A stretch of 64,000 nt of DNA from an uncultured Sutterella sp. (GCA_905194315.1 CAJJRX010000006.1:22630-86629), one strand, 5' to 3'; counted from the first letter of the stretch, positions 8,250 through 17,946 are shown. A program made the numbers and translations. The notes: generated by a model not told the origin, from the letters alone.

Positions 8250-9437
8250 CTACCGGTTCTTCGGAAGCAGGAAGGCGACAGCACCCAGCAGCGGAAGAAC
8301 CGAGGCAAACACAAATACCGACTCGATGCCGATCTGATCGGCAAGGACTCCGAACACGGCAGACGCAACACCTCCCAGGCCGAACGAGAAACCGAAAAAC
8401 AGACCTGATATCGTTCCGGTATTTGCCGGTGAGAGTTCTATGGCGTAGACAAGGATGGCTGAAAATGCCGATGACATGACAAAACCGACCACAATGGAGA
8501 GTACAACCACCGCCCAGAGTGGCGTCCACGGCAGGAGCAGTGCAAACGGTGCTGCACCGAGAATGGACCAGAGAATCACCATACGGCGACCGATCTTGTC
8601 ACCAATGGGGCCGCCAAGCAGTGTGCCGATGGCACTCGCCGCCAGAAAACTGAAAAGCACGTACTGAGCTGCGGTCACATCAATACCGAACTTGTGCATG
8701 GTGAAAAAGGTGAGATAGTTTCCAAGCGAGGCAATGTAGACCTGCTTGGAGAACATCAGCACAAAGAGAATCACAAAGATCCAGCGGTATTGCCGCAGAC
8801 TGTCTGTGCCTGCCGCGCCGGAGGCTCTGTTTTTTGCTGCGATAAGACCTGCTGCAGTGCGCGCCTTCATTACGCTGCTCACATACCAGAGCAGTAACAC
8901 GGCAATCAGAGCCAGAACGGCAAACCAGATAATGCTGTCCTGACCGGAGGAAAGAATCAGCCAGGCTGCAGCCAGCGGTCCGCAGGCAAAGCCGGCATTG
9001 CCGCCCACCTGGAAAAGCGCCTGAGCAAAACCTTTACGGTTGGCGGACACCGAATGGATAACCTTTGCCCCTTCAGGGTGAAAAATCGCGCTGCCGAAAC
9101 CGGCCAGACCGACGGCAAACAGGATGGCAGCAAAGGAGTGAGCCTGACTGAGCAGAACAATACCGGCCAGCGTGGAGAGCATGCCAAGAGGAAGCGCATA
9201 GGCGAACGGGCGGCGGTCGGTCACAATCCCGACAATCGGCTGAAAAATGGAACTCGTCAGCTGCACGGTAAGCGTGATCAGCCCGACCTGAGTGAACGTA
9301 AGCGCGTAATTGTCCTTGAGCAGCGGTAGCGCGGCCGGAATGATACTCTGCACCGTGTCATTGAGAAAGTGCGACAGGCTCACCATGAGCAGAATATCCA
9401 GCGCGAAATATGGCGCTGCTGAAGACTGGACACTCAC
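8250..9437 (-). CDS. MFS transporter, fosmidomycin-resistance (Fsr) type
   Basis: A 395-residue major-facilitator protein with about 12 hydrophobic segments. The N-terminal LSHFLNDTVQSIIPAALP, the loop IVTDRRPFAYALP and FHPEGAKVIH are typical of the Fsr branch, named after the E. coli fosmidomycin exporter. The physiological substrate is usually unknown. A GTG start at 9437 is supported by GGGAGA eight bases upstream. The gene converges with the Crp/Fnr gene, with 24 bases between the stops. Confidence 0.85.
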   Translation of the reverse strand: MSVQSSAAPYFALDILLMVSLSHFLNDTVQSIIPAALPLLKDNYALTFTQVGLITLTVQLTSSIFQPIVGIVTDRRPFAYALPLGMLSTLAGIVLLSQAHSFAAILFAVGLAGFGSAIFHPEGAKVIHSVSANRKGFAQALFQVGGNAGFACGPLAAAWLILSSGQDSIIWFAVLALIAVLLLWYVSSVMKARTAAGLIAAKNRASGAAGTDSLRQYRWIFVILFVLMFSKQVYIASLGNYLTFFTMHKFGIDVTAAQYVLFSFLAASAIGTLLGGPIGDKIGRRMVILWSILGAAPFALLLPWTPLWAVVVLSIVVGFVMSSAFSAILVYAIELSPANTGTISGLFFGFSFGLGGVASAVFGVLADQIGIESVFVFASVLPLLGAVAFLLPKNR

Positions 9438-9654
9438 GAAAACATCTCCCGGAAAAACTGGCTAAACAACGGCGGATGCCATTTTCTACATTCTATCGGA
9501 GAGTGAAAGACGGAAAAAATGCAGGTTAACTATCCGCTTTGCGCCAACTCAACAACGGAGATGTTTGCAACACCGACAGGATGTCTTACGGAAAAATAAA
9601 CACTAAGGGAAACTGTTGGCGGAATGCCGAAGATGTGATGTTTGTGATGTGGTG

Positions 9655-9730
9655 TGGTGGAGAAGAGGAGGATCGAACTCCCGACCTCTGCATTGCGAAC
9701 GCAGCGCTCTCCCAGCTGAGCTACTCCCCC
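9655..9730 (-). tRNA. tRNA-Ala (anticodon CGC)
   Basis: The reverse strand gives a full cloverleaf of 76 bases: acceptor GGGGGAG/CTTCTCC, D-arm GCTC/GAGC, anticodon arm CTGCG-TTCGCAA-TGCAG with CGC, T-arm GGGAG/CTCCT, and an encoded CCA. The G3-U70 wobble pair, the alanine identity element, is present. Confidence 0.95.
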
Positions 9731-9952
9731 GACCGGCTTATCAGAAGCCATATTGCTCCTGATAGGACGTATATTGTGCTCCTAAACAGAGTTCGTTGAA
9801 ATACCACATTTTTGGTATTTTTGTTTCTTTACGTCGCCTGCAGATCCGCCCGACACAACCATTAACGACACCAATACCATCTGAAAACAAGCTGGTGCAG
9901 GCAAAAGCGTACAATCACAAGTACTACTCTTTATTGAATCTGCCGAGATTGT

Positions 9953-11467
9953 ATGATGAAAATTCCTTCTCTCAAAAAACTCCCGGAACTCGTTTACTCC
10001 TCCTGTGCGAGTAAAAACATTGACAGCACCGCCGTTCAGATTGTGGCCGTGCGCGAAGTGCTCAACAAGGAAGTTGCCCAGACTGCCGACGGCACTCAGC
10101 TCCTCAAGGATCATGCGGATCTTCTCAGACTGCTTGCCGGTAAGAACATCTTCTCGGGCAAAGCCGGTGAAATTTACCGTCTTGACACACTGCCGGACTT
10201 TCCGAACGGTCTGATTCTTGTGGGACTCGGTAATGAGCTCACCCCTGAGGACCGCTTCGAGTGGCTCGCCACCGCACTTAAAAAGCACCTTCCCGCCTCG
10301 GCACAGACTGTTGCGGTTTATGCCCGCAGCTGGCTGCGTGAGAGTGCGGAACTGCCGCGTCTGGTCTCCGTGATTCTTGAGAGCTTCATCAGTGTCGTGT
10401 CCTTTAAGACGGAGGAGGCTGAGACCTCATCCGTGAACCGTGTCTGTCTGCTCGATGCTGATTACAGCGCCAAGATGAAGAGTCTTGTCATGGAAGGCTG
10501 CGCTGTGGCGCGCGCCGCACAGCTGATGCGCTACTGGGCCGATCTGCCCTCCAATGTCTGCACGCCGGCCTTCCTTGCCGATCAGGTAAAGGCACTAGCG
10601 AAGAAGCGCAATGCGCTCGAGGTGGAAATCTGGAACCGCAAAGAAATCGAGAAAACCGGTATGGGCGCCTTCCTCGCCGTGGCTCAGGGAAGTGCGGCCG
10701 AACCGCGTCTTATTGTCGTGCGCTACAACGGCGCCGGCAAGGAGGACCGTCCTGTTGCCCTTGTCGGCAAGGGCGTGACCTTTGACTCGGGCGGCATCTC
10801 GCTCAAACCCGGTGCCAATATGGGAGACATGATTTATGACATGTCCGGCGCGGCCTCGGTGCTTGCCACGGTTCTCGCCGCGGATGAGTTCAACCTCAAG
10901 GCCAATGTGTTTGCCGTGGCTGCCTGCTGCGAAAACATGCCCAGCGGCACCGCCACCAAACCCGGCGACATCGTCAGAAGCTACAGCGGGAAAACCATTG
11001 AAATCCAGAACACCGACGCCGAAGGACGTCTGCTCCTGTGTGATGCCCTCGCCTGGGCTCAGGAACAGAAACCCGCCCCGCGCGCCGTGATTGATGTGGC
11101 CACCCTCACCGGAGCATGCGTTGTTGCGCTGGGGGATGTCTACAGCGGGGTCTTCAGCCGTCACGATGACCTCACTGCCGGGCTGTGCGCCGCCGGTGAG
11201 CGTATCGGAGACGAAGCCTGGCCGATGCCGGTTCACAAAAAATATCTGAAGATGATGCGAAGCCCCGTGGCGGACATCTGCAATCTGGCTACCGCCCGTG
11301 ACGCCGGCGCCTCCACGGCAGCCTCCTTCCTCTCGTTTTTCGTGAAAGAGGACTGCTGCTGGGCCCACATGGACGTGGCCGGTACAGCCAATGTCGGCGG
11401 ACGTGATCACGCCTCGACCGGCCGTCCCGCCCGCCTTCTCACGAGTTATCTGTTCAGTGTGAAGTAA
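9953..11467 (+). CDS. pepA: leucyl aminopeptidase (M17)
   Basis: A cytosolic hexameric aminopeptidase using two metal ions; PepA also acts as a DNA-binding protein in some bacteria. The 504-residue protein has an N-terminal macro-like domain and the C-terminal catalytic domain with GVTFDSGGISLKP, the metal/substrate block MSGAASV, and the M17 signature NTDAEGRLLLCDAL. ATG codons at 9953 and 9956 are both possible. It opens a forward run of genes (pepA, holC, linker protein, valS). In many proteobacteria pepA is also followed by holC and valS. Confidence 0.95.
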   Translation: MMKIPSLKKLPELVYSSCASKNIDSTAVQIVAVREVLNKEVAQTADGTQLLKDHADLLRLLAGKNIFSGKAGEIYRLDTLPDFPNGLILVGLGNELTPEDRFEWLATALKKHLPASAQTVAVYARSWLRESAELPRLVSVILESFISVVSFKTEEAETSSVNRVCLLDADYSAKMKSLVMEGCAVARAAQLMRYWADLPSNVCTPAFLADQVKALAKKRNALEVEIWNRKEIEKTGMGAFLAVAQGSAAEPRLIVVRYNGAGKEDRPVALVGKGVTFDSGGISLKPGANMGDMIYDMSGAASVLATVLAADEFNLKANVFAVAACCENMPSGTATKPGDIVRSYSGKTIEIQNTDAEGRLLLCDALAWAQEQKPAPRAVIDVATLTGACVVALGDVYSGVFSRHDDLTAGLCAAGERIGDEAWPMPVHKKYLKMMRSPVADICNLATARDAGASTAASFLSFFVKEDCCWAHMDVAGTANVGGRDHASTGRPARLLTSYLFSVK

Positions 11468-11566
11468 CTCGTGTAGTATCCGGGAATAACGTAACCGCGC
11501 CGGTGCGTATCAGCACACTGACACGCACCGGCCATAACCCTGTCGTAATAGGTTGTATTGTCTGTC

Positions 11567-11998
11567 ATGCAGAAGATCGATTTCCATTACAACGTCCCCG
11601 ACCGCATCCACTATGCCTGCGCGGTTGCCGCCACGGTTTTCCGCCGAGGTCTCTCACTGGCTGTGTGGTCCTCTGACGCCGGCAGACTGCGCTCCTTTAA
11701 TGCCCAGCTCTGGGAGCGGGATTCTCTCTCTTTTATTCCGCATGTCAGCGCTGAACATCCGCATGCCGCGGAAACTCCGGTGCGTTATTCAACCAGTCTG
11801 CAGGCGCTCTCCGGGGATGTTCTCCTGCTGCTCGACGATGCCCTGCCCCCGGACTGGGAAACGGAGTTTAAGCGCTTTGATCGCATTATTGATGTTGTGA
11901 GCACGCAGGAAGCGGAGGTGCAGGCCTCCCGCGCCCGTTACCGTGCCTACAAACAGGCCGGTGTCGAGCTTGCCGCCTACGACCGCCGCCAGAAATAA
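11567..11998 (+). CDS. holC: DNA polymerase III chi subunit
   Basis: Chi links the clamp loader to single-strand-binding protein at the replication fork. The 143-residue protein begins KIDFHYNVPDRIHYAC and shows the chi pattern: LRSFNAQLWERDSLSFIPH, then GDVLLLLDD. Order pepA-holC-valS is conserved in proteobacteria. The ATG at 11567 fits the family N-terminus; a TTG at 11558 has a slightly better ribosome site (AGG) and cannot be excluded. Confidence 0.9.
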   Translation: MQKIDFHYNVPDRIHYACAVAATVFRRGLSLAVWSSDAGRLRSFNAQLWERDSLSFIPHVSAEHPHAAETPVRYSTSLQALSGDVLLLLDDALPPDWETEFKRFDRIIDVVSTQEAEVQASRARYRAYKQAGVELAAYDRRQK

Positions 11999-12043
11999 TC
12001 GCCCGTTACGCCATCCTGACCTCTTTAAGGAAACCGATGCCTT

Positions 12044-12529
12044 ATGCAAAACGATCGCAAAGAACCCGTGATTGATAAAGACGTTTATCAGCTCACCGAC
12101 CGTGTCAGACTCACCTGGCGCGATGCCAGAGAACTGAGTCAGGAGACGCCCCCTGCCCCGCAGCCGGTCTCGCCGGCCGCTGTCAGTAAGCCCGCGGCTG
12201 ATCCTCAGTCCGCCCCTGCTGCGCAGAGCCGGACAGAGCCGAAAACCCCTGCGGCCACGCTCAGAGCTCCGCTTACTGTCCCGCCGCAGAATCCGGAGGA
12301 TGCCCCGCGTCAGGGCATACTGAGCGAAGAGCAGAAGGCTGAGCTCGTCAAGCGGCTTTCCGCTGAAATTGAGGCCACGGTCAGGCAGACGATTTCGGAG
12401 ACACTCGAGCTCTCCCTCACCAATGCCATCTCACGTGTACGCTACGATATTGACCGCTCTCTGCAGTCCATCATCAGTGCAGCTGTGAACCGTGAAGTCT
12501 CCAATTTCAATAAGGACAAGAACCTATAA
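12044..12529 (+). CDS. hypothetical protein between holC and valS, Pro/Ala-rich linker plus helical C-terminus
   Basis: A 161-residue protein that I cannot assign to a named family. An N-terminal segment (1-35) is followed by a proline/alanine-rich, probably disordered stretch (about 36-95), then a C-terminal helical part (about 98-160; GILSEEQKAELVKRLSAEIE). There is no signal peptide. It lies 45 bases after holC and is expressed in the same direction; its place between holC and valS recurs in Burkholderiales, which hints at a replication or housekeeping role, but no function is proposed. Confidence 0.7.
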   Translation: MQNDRKEPVIDKDVYQLTDRVRLTWRDARELSQETPPAPQPVSPAAVSKPAADPQSAPAAQSRTEPKTPAATLRAPLTVPPQNPEDAPRQGILSEEQKAELVKRLSAEIEATVRQTISETLELSLTNAISRVRYDIDRSLQSIISAAVNREVSNFNKDKNL

Positions 12530-12639
12530 AACCTGTACCGTCTCCCGGATTGTGCTCTCCGTCTCGCTGAAACAGTTCAAAAAAACTGACGTCTGGCTTA
12601 AATCATGAGAAAATGAGAGATCTTCAGGAGACGTTTTCT

Positions 12640-12672
12640 GCAAAGACGTCCTGTGCGAGGACGTCTTTTGCT
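12640..12672 (+). terminator. rho-independent terminator-like hairpin before valS
   Basis: GCAAAGACGTCCT pairs with AGGACGTCTTTTGC around a 5-base loop. The T-run is short (four). It would end the pepA-holC message and leave valS with its own promoter in the following 115 bases. Confidence 0.65.
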
Positions 12673-12789
12673 TTGCATTTGCCTCAGCTGATGCAGGTCT
12701 CAGGTATTGAGGCCGGTTGCGGCATGGTGCGTGTGTGCACGATGCCTTCAGAAATTTATTAATAAAAACATTACTGTCTGGAAATTATC

Positions 12790-15621
12790 ATGTCTGATAC
12801 AACATCGGAACTCGCCAAAAGCTATGATCCCGGCGAAATTGAAGCCCGCTGGTATCCTGTCTGGGAAGAGCGCGGTTATTTCAGAGCCGGGCTTGATCCA
12901 AAGAAACCCAGCTTTGCCATCCAGTTGCCCCCGCCCAACATCACGGGCATTCTGCACATGGGGCACGCCTTCAACCAGACGGTGATGGACTCGCTTACCC
13001 GCTACTACCGCATGTCGGGCTACAACACCACCTGGATTCCGGGTACCGACCATGCCGGTATCGCCACACAGATTGTGGTTGAACGCCGCCTCGAAAAAGA
13101 AGGTATTGATATCAAGAGCCTCACGCGCGAAGAGTTTGTCGCCAAAGTCTGGGAATGGCAGAAGTACTCCGGCGGCACGATTCTCTCCCAGATGCGCCGT
13201 CTCGGTGACAGTGTCGACTGGGACCGTCTGTATTTCACGATGAATGACAAACTGAGTAATGTTGTCATTGAAACCTTTGTCCGCCTGTATGAGGAAGGTC
13301 TCATCTACCGCGGCAACCGTCTGGTGAACTGGGACCCGAAACTGCAGAGTGCCGTTTCTGACCTTGAAGTGGAAAGTGAAGAGGCTGAAGGCTCGCTCTG
13401 GGAAATCCGCTATCCCGGCGCCGACGGCTCTGAAGGCGTGATCGTGGCCACAACCCGTCCGGAAACCCTCTTCGGCGACCAGGCAGTGGCTGTGAACCCG
13501 GAAGACGAACGTTACACACATCTTGTCGGCCAGCGCCTGAAACTGCCGCTCACCGACCGTGTGATTCCGGTGATTGCCGACAGCTACGTGGACCGTGAAT
13601 TCGGTTCGGGCTGCGTGAAAATCACGCCTGCTCACGACTTCAACGACTTTGAAGTGGGCAAGCGTCATGATCTGCCCTTACTCAATGTGCTTACCAAAAC
13701 CGCCCGCATGAATGAGAATGTGCCGGCGAAGTACCAGGGTATGGACCGTTACGAGTGCCGCAAGGCAGTTGTGACCGACCTCGAGGCTGCCGGTCTGCTG
13801 GTGTCCGTAAAAAAACATGTGCACATGGTTCCCCGTGTCGCCCGTACCGGTGAGATCGTCGAACCGATGCTCTCCGAGCAGTGGTATATGGCCATGAGCA
13901 AACCGGCTCCCGAAGGCAGCCGTTATCCCGGTCGCTCGATCGGTGAAATCGGTCTTGAAGCCGTCGAAAGCGGTGAAGTGAACATCTTCCCGAAAGAATG
14001 GCAGGGGGTGTACCGCCAGTGGCTGGAAAACATTCAGGACTGGTGTATCTCCCGTCAGCTTCTCTGGGGTCACCAGATTCCCGCCTGGTATGACGAGCAG
14101 GGCAACGTTTATGTGGCCCGTTCCGAAGAGGAGGCTCAGGCCAAGGCCGGCGCCGGTGTGAAACTCACCCGTGATCCGGACGTGCTCGATACGTGGTACT
14201 CCTCCGCGCTCGTGCCCTTCTCCACCCTCGGCTGGCCCGCCCCCGAAGGTGATGAAAAGACAGCCTATGACCTTTATCTGCCCAGCACCGTGCTGGTGAC
14301 AGGCTATGACATCATCTTCTTCTGGGTCGCCCGCATGGTGATGATGACCAAGCACTTCACTGGTCGCGTGCCTTTCAGGAATGTGTACATCCACGGCCTT
14401 GTGCGTGACGCGGAAGGCAAGAAGATGTCCAAGTCCGAAGGCAATACGCTCGACCCGCTTGACATCATTCAGGGTATCGACCTTGAGTCGCTTGTGGTGA
14501 AGAACACCACCGGTCTGCGCCAGCCTGAAAAAGCGCCCAAGGTTGAGAAGAAACTGCGCAAGAACTACCCCGAAGGCATTGCCGCACACGGTGCGGACGC
14601 CCTGCGTTTCACGATGGCCGCCTATGCCACGCTCGGACGTAATGTCAACTTTGACCTCAAGCGCGCCGAAGGCTACCGTAACTTCTGCACCAAGCTCTGG
14701 AATGCCACCCGCTTCGTGCTGATGAACGTCGAAGGTGAGGACTGCGGCACCGGCGCTAATGCCGGCAAGCCGATGAGCTTCTCCTTTGTTGATGAGTGGA
14801 TCCGTGACAGCCTCAAGCGCACTGTGGCGGAAGTCACGCAGGCCTTTGCCGACTACCGTCTTGACAATGCCGCCAACGCCATCTACTCGTTTGTCTGGAA
14901 CGAATACTGCGACTGGTATCTCGAACTCGCCAAGGTTCAGCTCAAGGGCAGCGAAGAGCAGTGCCGGGCCACCCGCTATACGCTGGTTACGGTGCTCGAA
15001 GAAGTGCTGCGTCTTGCTCACCCGATCATTCCGTTCATTACGGAAGAGCTCTGGCAGAAGGTGTCGGTGGTTGCCGGCACCCGTGATGCCGCCGAGCAGA
15101 CCTCCATCATGGTGCAGGCCTACCCGGTCGCCGGTACGGCTGAAAACAGCGCTGCTCAGGACAAGATGACGACGCTCAAGGCGATGATTGATGCCGTGCG
15201 CAATCTGCGCGGTGAAATGAAGCTCTCGCCCTCGGATCGTATTCCGCTTTACATCTCCGGTCCTGCCGCGCAGTGTGAAGAGGCCGCTCCGTACCTGCAG
15301 AGTCTTGCCCGCCTGGAAAATGTTGAACCGGTTGAGGACATCAATGCGGTCAATGAAGGTTCCATCGCACCGGTTTCCATTGTCGGAGAGTTCAAACTCA
15401 TGCTCAATGTCAAGATTGACATTGCCGCTGAGCGTGACCGTCTCACCAAGGAAATCGAAGCCGTCGAGAACGAAATCGCCAAGGCTGAACGTCAGCTCGC
15501 CAACGAGAACTTTGTTTCCCGTGCCCCGGCTGCCGTTGTCGAAGAACAGCGCCGCCGTCTCGCCGTTAACACCGAACATCTGGGCAAACTCAGGGATCAG
15601 CTCGCCAAGCTGCCTGCCTGA
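12790..15621 (+). CDS. valS: valine--tRNA ligase
   Basis: Charges tRNA-Val in the cytoplasm. The 943-residue class I synthetase has the HIGH-type motif HMGH at 56-59 within PPPNITGILHMGH, the editing (CP1) domain in the middle (ATTRPETLFGD), KMSKS at 545-549, and a C-terminal coiled-coil arm (about 880-943) typical of ValRS. The length matches the family (about 950). The ATG at 12790 has only a weak GGA upstream. Confidence 0.97.
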   Translation: MSDTTSELAKSYDPGEIEARWYPVWEERGYFRAGLDPKKPSFAIQLPPPNITGILHMGHAFNQTVMDSLTRYYRMSGYNTTWIPGTDHAGIATQIVVERRLEKEGIDIKSLTREEFVAKVWEWQKYSGGTILSQMRRLGDSVDWDRLYFTMNDKLSNVVIETFVRLYEEGLIYRGNRLVNWDPKLQSAVSDLEVESEEAEGSLWEIRYPGADGSEGVIVATTRPETLFGDQAVAVNPEDERYTHLVGQRLKLPLTDRVIPVIADSYVDREFGSGCVKITPAHDFNDFEVGKRHDLPLLNVLTKTARMNENVPAKYQGMDRYECRKAVVTDLEAAGLLVSVKKHVHMVPRVARTGEIVEPMLSEQWYMAMSKPAPEGSRYPGRSIGEIGLEAVESGEVNIFPKEWQGVYRQWLENIQDWCISRQLLWGHQIPAWYDEQGNVYVARSEEEAQAKAGAGVKLTRDPDVLDTWYSSALVPFSTLGWPAPEGDEKTAYDLYLPSTVLVTGYDIIFFWVARMVMMTKHFTGRVPFRNVYIHGLVRDAEGKKMSKSEGNTLDPLDIIQGIDLESLVVKNTTGLRQPEKAPKVEKKLRKNYPEGIAAHGADALRFTMAAYATLGRNVNFDLKRAEGYRNFCTKLWNATRFVLMNVEGEDCGTGANAGKPMSFSFVDEWIRDSLKRTVAEVTQAFADYRLDNAANAIYSFVWNEYCDWYLELAKVQLKGSEEQCRATRYTLVTVLEEVLRLAHPIIPFITEELWQKVSVVAGTRDAAEQTSIMVQAYPVAGTAENSAAQDKMTTLKAMIDAVRNLRGEMKLSPSDRIPLYISGPAAQCEEAAPYLQSLARLENVEPVEDINAVNEGSIAPVSIVGEFKLMLNVKIDIAAERDRLTKEIEAVENEIAKAERQLANENFVSRAPAAVVEEQRRRLAVNTEHLGKLRDQLAKLPA

Positions 15622-15647
15622 TAGCACAGTCAGCCGTTAAAACGGAC

Positions 15648-15692
15648 AAAAGCCCCGGAAGAATTGTCAAGTCTTTCTTCCGAGGCTTTTTT
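15648..15692 (+). terminator. rho-independent terminator after valS
   Basis: AAAAGCC-CGGAAGA pairs with TCTTCCG-GGCTTTT, followed by a T-run. Confidence 0.8.
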
Positions 15693-15803
15693 GTTTAATG
15701 TCATAGAAGTGATCTTCCGCTTTACGGGTTTAGTTGCGATAATGGAAGTAACCTCTCATCACTCTCTGGAGAGGCAGCACTACACTCGATAAGGAGATTT
15801 CCC

Positions 15804-16103
15804 ATGACTACTGTGGACATCATTATTGAGGCAATCGAGAAAGGACAGAGTATTTCTTTCGGCTATCACGGCTTTGAGAGAACTGTGTCCCCCTATCTTT
15901 GTGGCCTTACCCCGAAAAACGAGATCAAGATGATCGGCTGGCAGACTGACGGCGGCAGCAATTCCGGGGTGGTTTTCAAACTCCGCTATTTCACCGTTGC
16001 CGACATCCTCGGTCCCACGCTCTCCGATGCTCCCTACACGGAACCCACTCCCGAACACAAAGAACTCTATTCCCAATTCACCAAAATCTATGCGCAGCGT
16101 TAA
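15804..16103 (+). CDS. small WYL-domain-like protein
   Basis: A 99-residue protein with no DNA-binding part. Its pattern IIEAIEKGQSISFGYHG, then RTVSPYLCGL, NEIKMIGWQ and FKLRYFTVADI, resembles the core of WYL ligand-sensing domains, which usually sit behind an HTH in regulators. Here the domain stands alone. AAGGAGA precedes the ATG at ideal spacing, so it is likely translated. It is flanked by terminators on both sides, so it forms its own unit. The WYL assignment is from pattern only. Confidence 0.6.
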   Translation: MTTVDIIIEAIEKGQSISFGYHGFERTVSPYLCGLTPKNEIKMIGWQTDGGSNSGVVFKLRYFTVADILGPTLSDAPYTEPTPEHKELYSQFTKIYAQR

Positions 16104-16157
16104 CGTCTGAGTGACTGCAGCTGCAGGCGTGCCTGCGCAATCGATGAAAAATCCGAG

Positions 16158-16190
16158 AGCAGCGTTCCTGGCCGGGGCGCTGCTTTATTT
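16158..16190 (+). terminator. terminator-like hairpin after the WYL-like gene
   Basis: AGCAGCG pairs with CGCTGCT, followed by TTATTTTG. Confidence 0.6.
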
Positions 16191-16206
16191 TGTCTCTTCA
16201 AGACAT

Positions 16207-16256
16207 AAAAAATACGCAGACCTGCGGGCGGCTGATGCGCCGGCAATGTCTGCGTA
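16207..16256 (-). terminator. rho-independent terminator of the AGCS symporter gene
   Basis: On the reverse strand TACGCAGAC pairs with GTCTGCGTA, with a further GC-rich inner stem, and is followed by six T. Confidence 0.65.
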
Positions 16257-16270
16257 CGGTCTTTTTCACT

Positions 16271-16297
16271 GAGGTGCCGCGGTCCCGGCGGCACCTC
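16271..16297. repeat. perfect inverted repeat in a convergent intergenic region
   Basis: GAGGTGCCGC is matched by GCGGCACCTC with a 7-base spacer, just beyond the symporter stop. There is no T-run on either side; it may stabilise the 3' end of the message. Confidence 0.6.
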
Positions 16298-16304
16298 ACA
16301 AGCG

Positions 16305-17810
16305 TTACTCCGGATTCTTCGGGTCGATCCCCGTCAGGTTGTCCACACCGGAACGCTCTTCCACCGAGAGGTTGCTTTCTGCACGGCCGCCTTCCCAGTA
16401 ATCAGCATGGGCAATACCCAGATTTTCCGGGTGAAACACCGGATTGAGTCCGCGGGCCTTCTGCTCTTCATAGTCCTTGAGTGCCTTCAGTGCGACCCCC
16501 TGCAGCAGCAGAATAGCGATCACGTTAGACCAGGCCATCATCCCGACACCGACGTCAGCCATCGACCAGATCAGGGTCGAGGAGCGCACTGCACCGAAGG
16601 TCACCGTCACAATGAAGACTGCCTTGCAGAGCGTCATCAGAATCGGCTTTTTGAGATAACGGTTCAGATAGGCCACATTGGTTTCAGCCATGTAGTAGTA
16701 GCCGAGAATCGTTGTAAAGGCGAAGAAGAAAATCGTAATGCCGATAAAGGGACTGCCCCAGCCCGGCATCACCTCGTTAATGGCCATCTGTGTGTAGACA
16801 GGACCCGCATCAACGCCGGGCAGATTATTGAGAATCACCTTGCCGTTTTCACCGATAACGTTAAAGCAGCCGGTCATGATGATCATGAAACCGGTGGCCG
16901 AACACACAAACAGCGTGTCGATATACACAGAGAATGCCTGAACAAGACCCTGCTTGGTCGGATGAGACACTGCCGCAGCCGAAGAGGCGTGCGGAGCCGT
17001 CCCCTGACCGGCCTCGTTGGAATAGATACCGCGCTTGACACCCCAGCTGATCGCAGCGCCCATCATGCCGCCCGTGAGCGAGTCAAAACCGAAGGCACTC
17101 GAAAAGATCAGAGAGATCACATCAGGGATCTGACGGTAGTTGAGACCGATGATCACGATGGCGACAATGATGTAGGCCTGTGCCATGAAGGGCACAACGA
17201 TCGTCGCAAAGTTGGCGATACGGCGCAGACCGCCGACAATCACAAAGGTCAGGATGGAGCCGATAATGGCGGCCGTGACCACATGCGGGATACGGAAGGC
17301 TTCAAACCAGGCGGCGGCAATCGAGTTGCTCTGCACCCCCGGACAGAAGAAAACGGAAGCCAGAATCGTAATGATGGAAAACGCCCAGGCAAAGAACTTG
17401 TTCTGCAGGCCGCGTTCAATATAAAACGCCGGACCGCCACGGTACTGACCTTCAATACGTTCCTTGTACACCTGACCGAGAGTCGATTCAACGAATGCGG
17501 AGGATGCGCCCAAGAAGGCCATCATCCACATCCAGAACAGTGCGCCAGGACCCCCGAAACAGATTGCTGTTGCTACCCCTGCGATATTGCCCGTACCGAC
17601 ACGGCCTGCCAGCGTCAGGCTCAGTGCCTGAAAACTTGAGAGACCGATTTCCCCTTCTCTCTTCTGAAAGAGAAGACGCCACATTTCAGGAATCATGCGC
17701 AACTGCACAAATCTTGTGCGAATAGAGAACAGCAAGCCGGCGCACAGGCACAGTCCCACGAGTACCGGGGACCAGATAATGCTGTTGATATAGTCAACAA
17801 ACTCTAACAT
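16305..17810 (-). CDS. alanine/glycine:cation symporter (AGCS) family protein
   Basis: A 501-residue inner-membrane symporter that takes up alanine or glycine with Na+ or H+. Family hallmarks: AGRVGTGNIAGVATAICFGG, the loop GGPAFYIERGL, and SNEAGQGTAPHASSAAA. About 10-11 hydrophobic segments are visible. It is transcribed alone toward a convergent terminator. Its leader of about 100 bases was inspected for a glycine riboswitch and no convincing match was seen. Substrate choice between Ala and Gly is not decidable. Confidence 0.9.
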   Translation of the reverse strand: MLEFVDYINSIIWSPVLVGLCLCAGLLFSIRTRFVQLRMIPEMWRLLFQKREGEIGLSSFQALSLTLAGRVGTGNIAGVATAICFGGPGALFWMWMMAFLGASSAFVESTLGQVYKERIEGQYRGGPAFYIERGLQNKFFAWAFSIITILASVFFCPGVQSNSIAAAWFEAFRIPHVVTAAIIGSILTFVIVGGLRRIANFATIVVPFMAQAYIIVAIVIIGLNYRQIPDVISLIFSSAFGFDSLTGGMMGAAISWGVKRGIYSNEAGQGTAPHASSAAAVSHPTKQGLVQAFSVYIDTLFVCSATGFMIIMTGCFNVIGENGKVILNNLPGVDAGPVYTQMAINEVMPGWGSPFIGITIFFFAFTTILGYYYMAETNVAYLNRYLKKPILMTLCKAVFIVTVTFGAVRSSTLIWSMADVGVGMMAWSNVIAILLLQGVALKALKDYEEQKARGLNPVFHPENLGIAHADYWEGGRAESNLSVEERSGVDNLTGIDPKNPE

Positions 17811-17916
17811 AGCAAACCTAGCTGAATGTAAGGGTAGTAGTAGGCAAGAGCGGTGCTGTTGGGGACACCGTCTCTCGGGTGAGTAAAGGCATGAGGAAAA
17901 GTGTACCTTTAAGAAA

Positions 17917-17946
17917 CAAAAAAGTCCGATGAGCTCGGACTTTTGT
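17917..17946 (-). terminator. rho-independent terminator of argH
   Basis: On the reverse strand AAGTCCGA-GCTCA-TCGGACTT is followed by a T-run. A second, larger inverted repeat (AAGGAGC...GCTCCTT, 17948-17986) lies between it and the argH stop. Confidence 0.75.

Noticed and set aside
13678..15627. A 649-codon reverse open frame opposite valS
   Set aside because: Antisense shadow of valS; no domains, no ribosome site.
17811..17916. Possible glycine riboswitch in the leader of the AGCS symporter gene
   Set aside because: AGCS genes often carry one, but I could not fit the conserved core to this leader.
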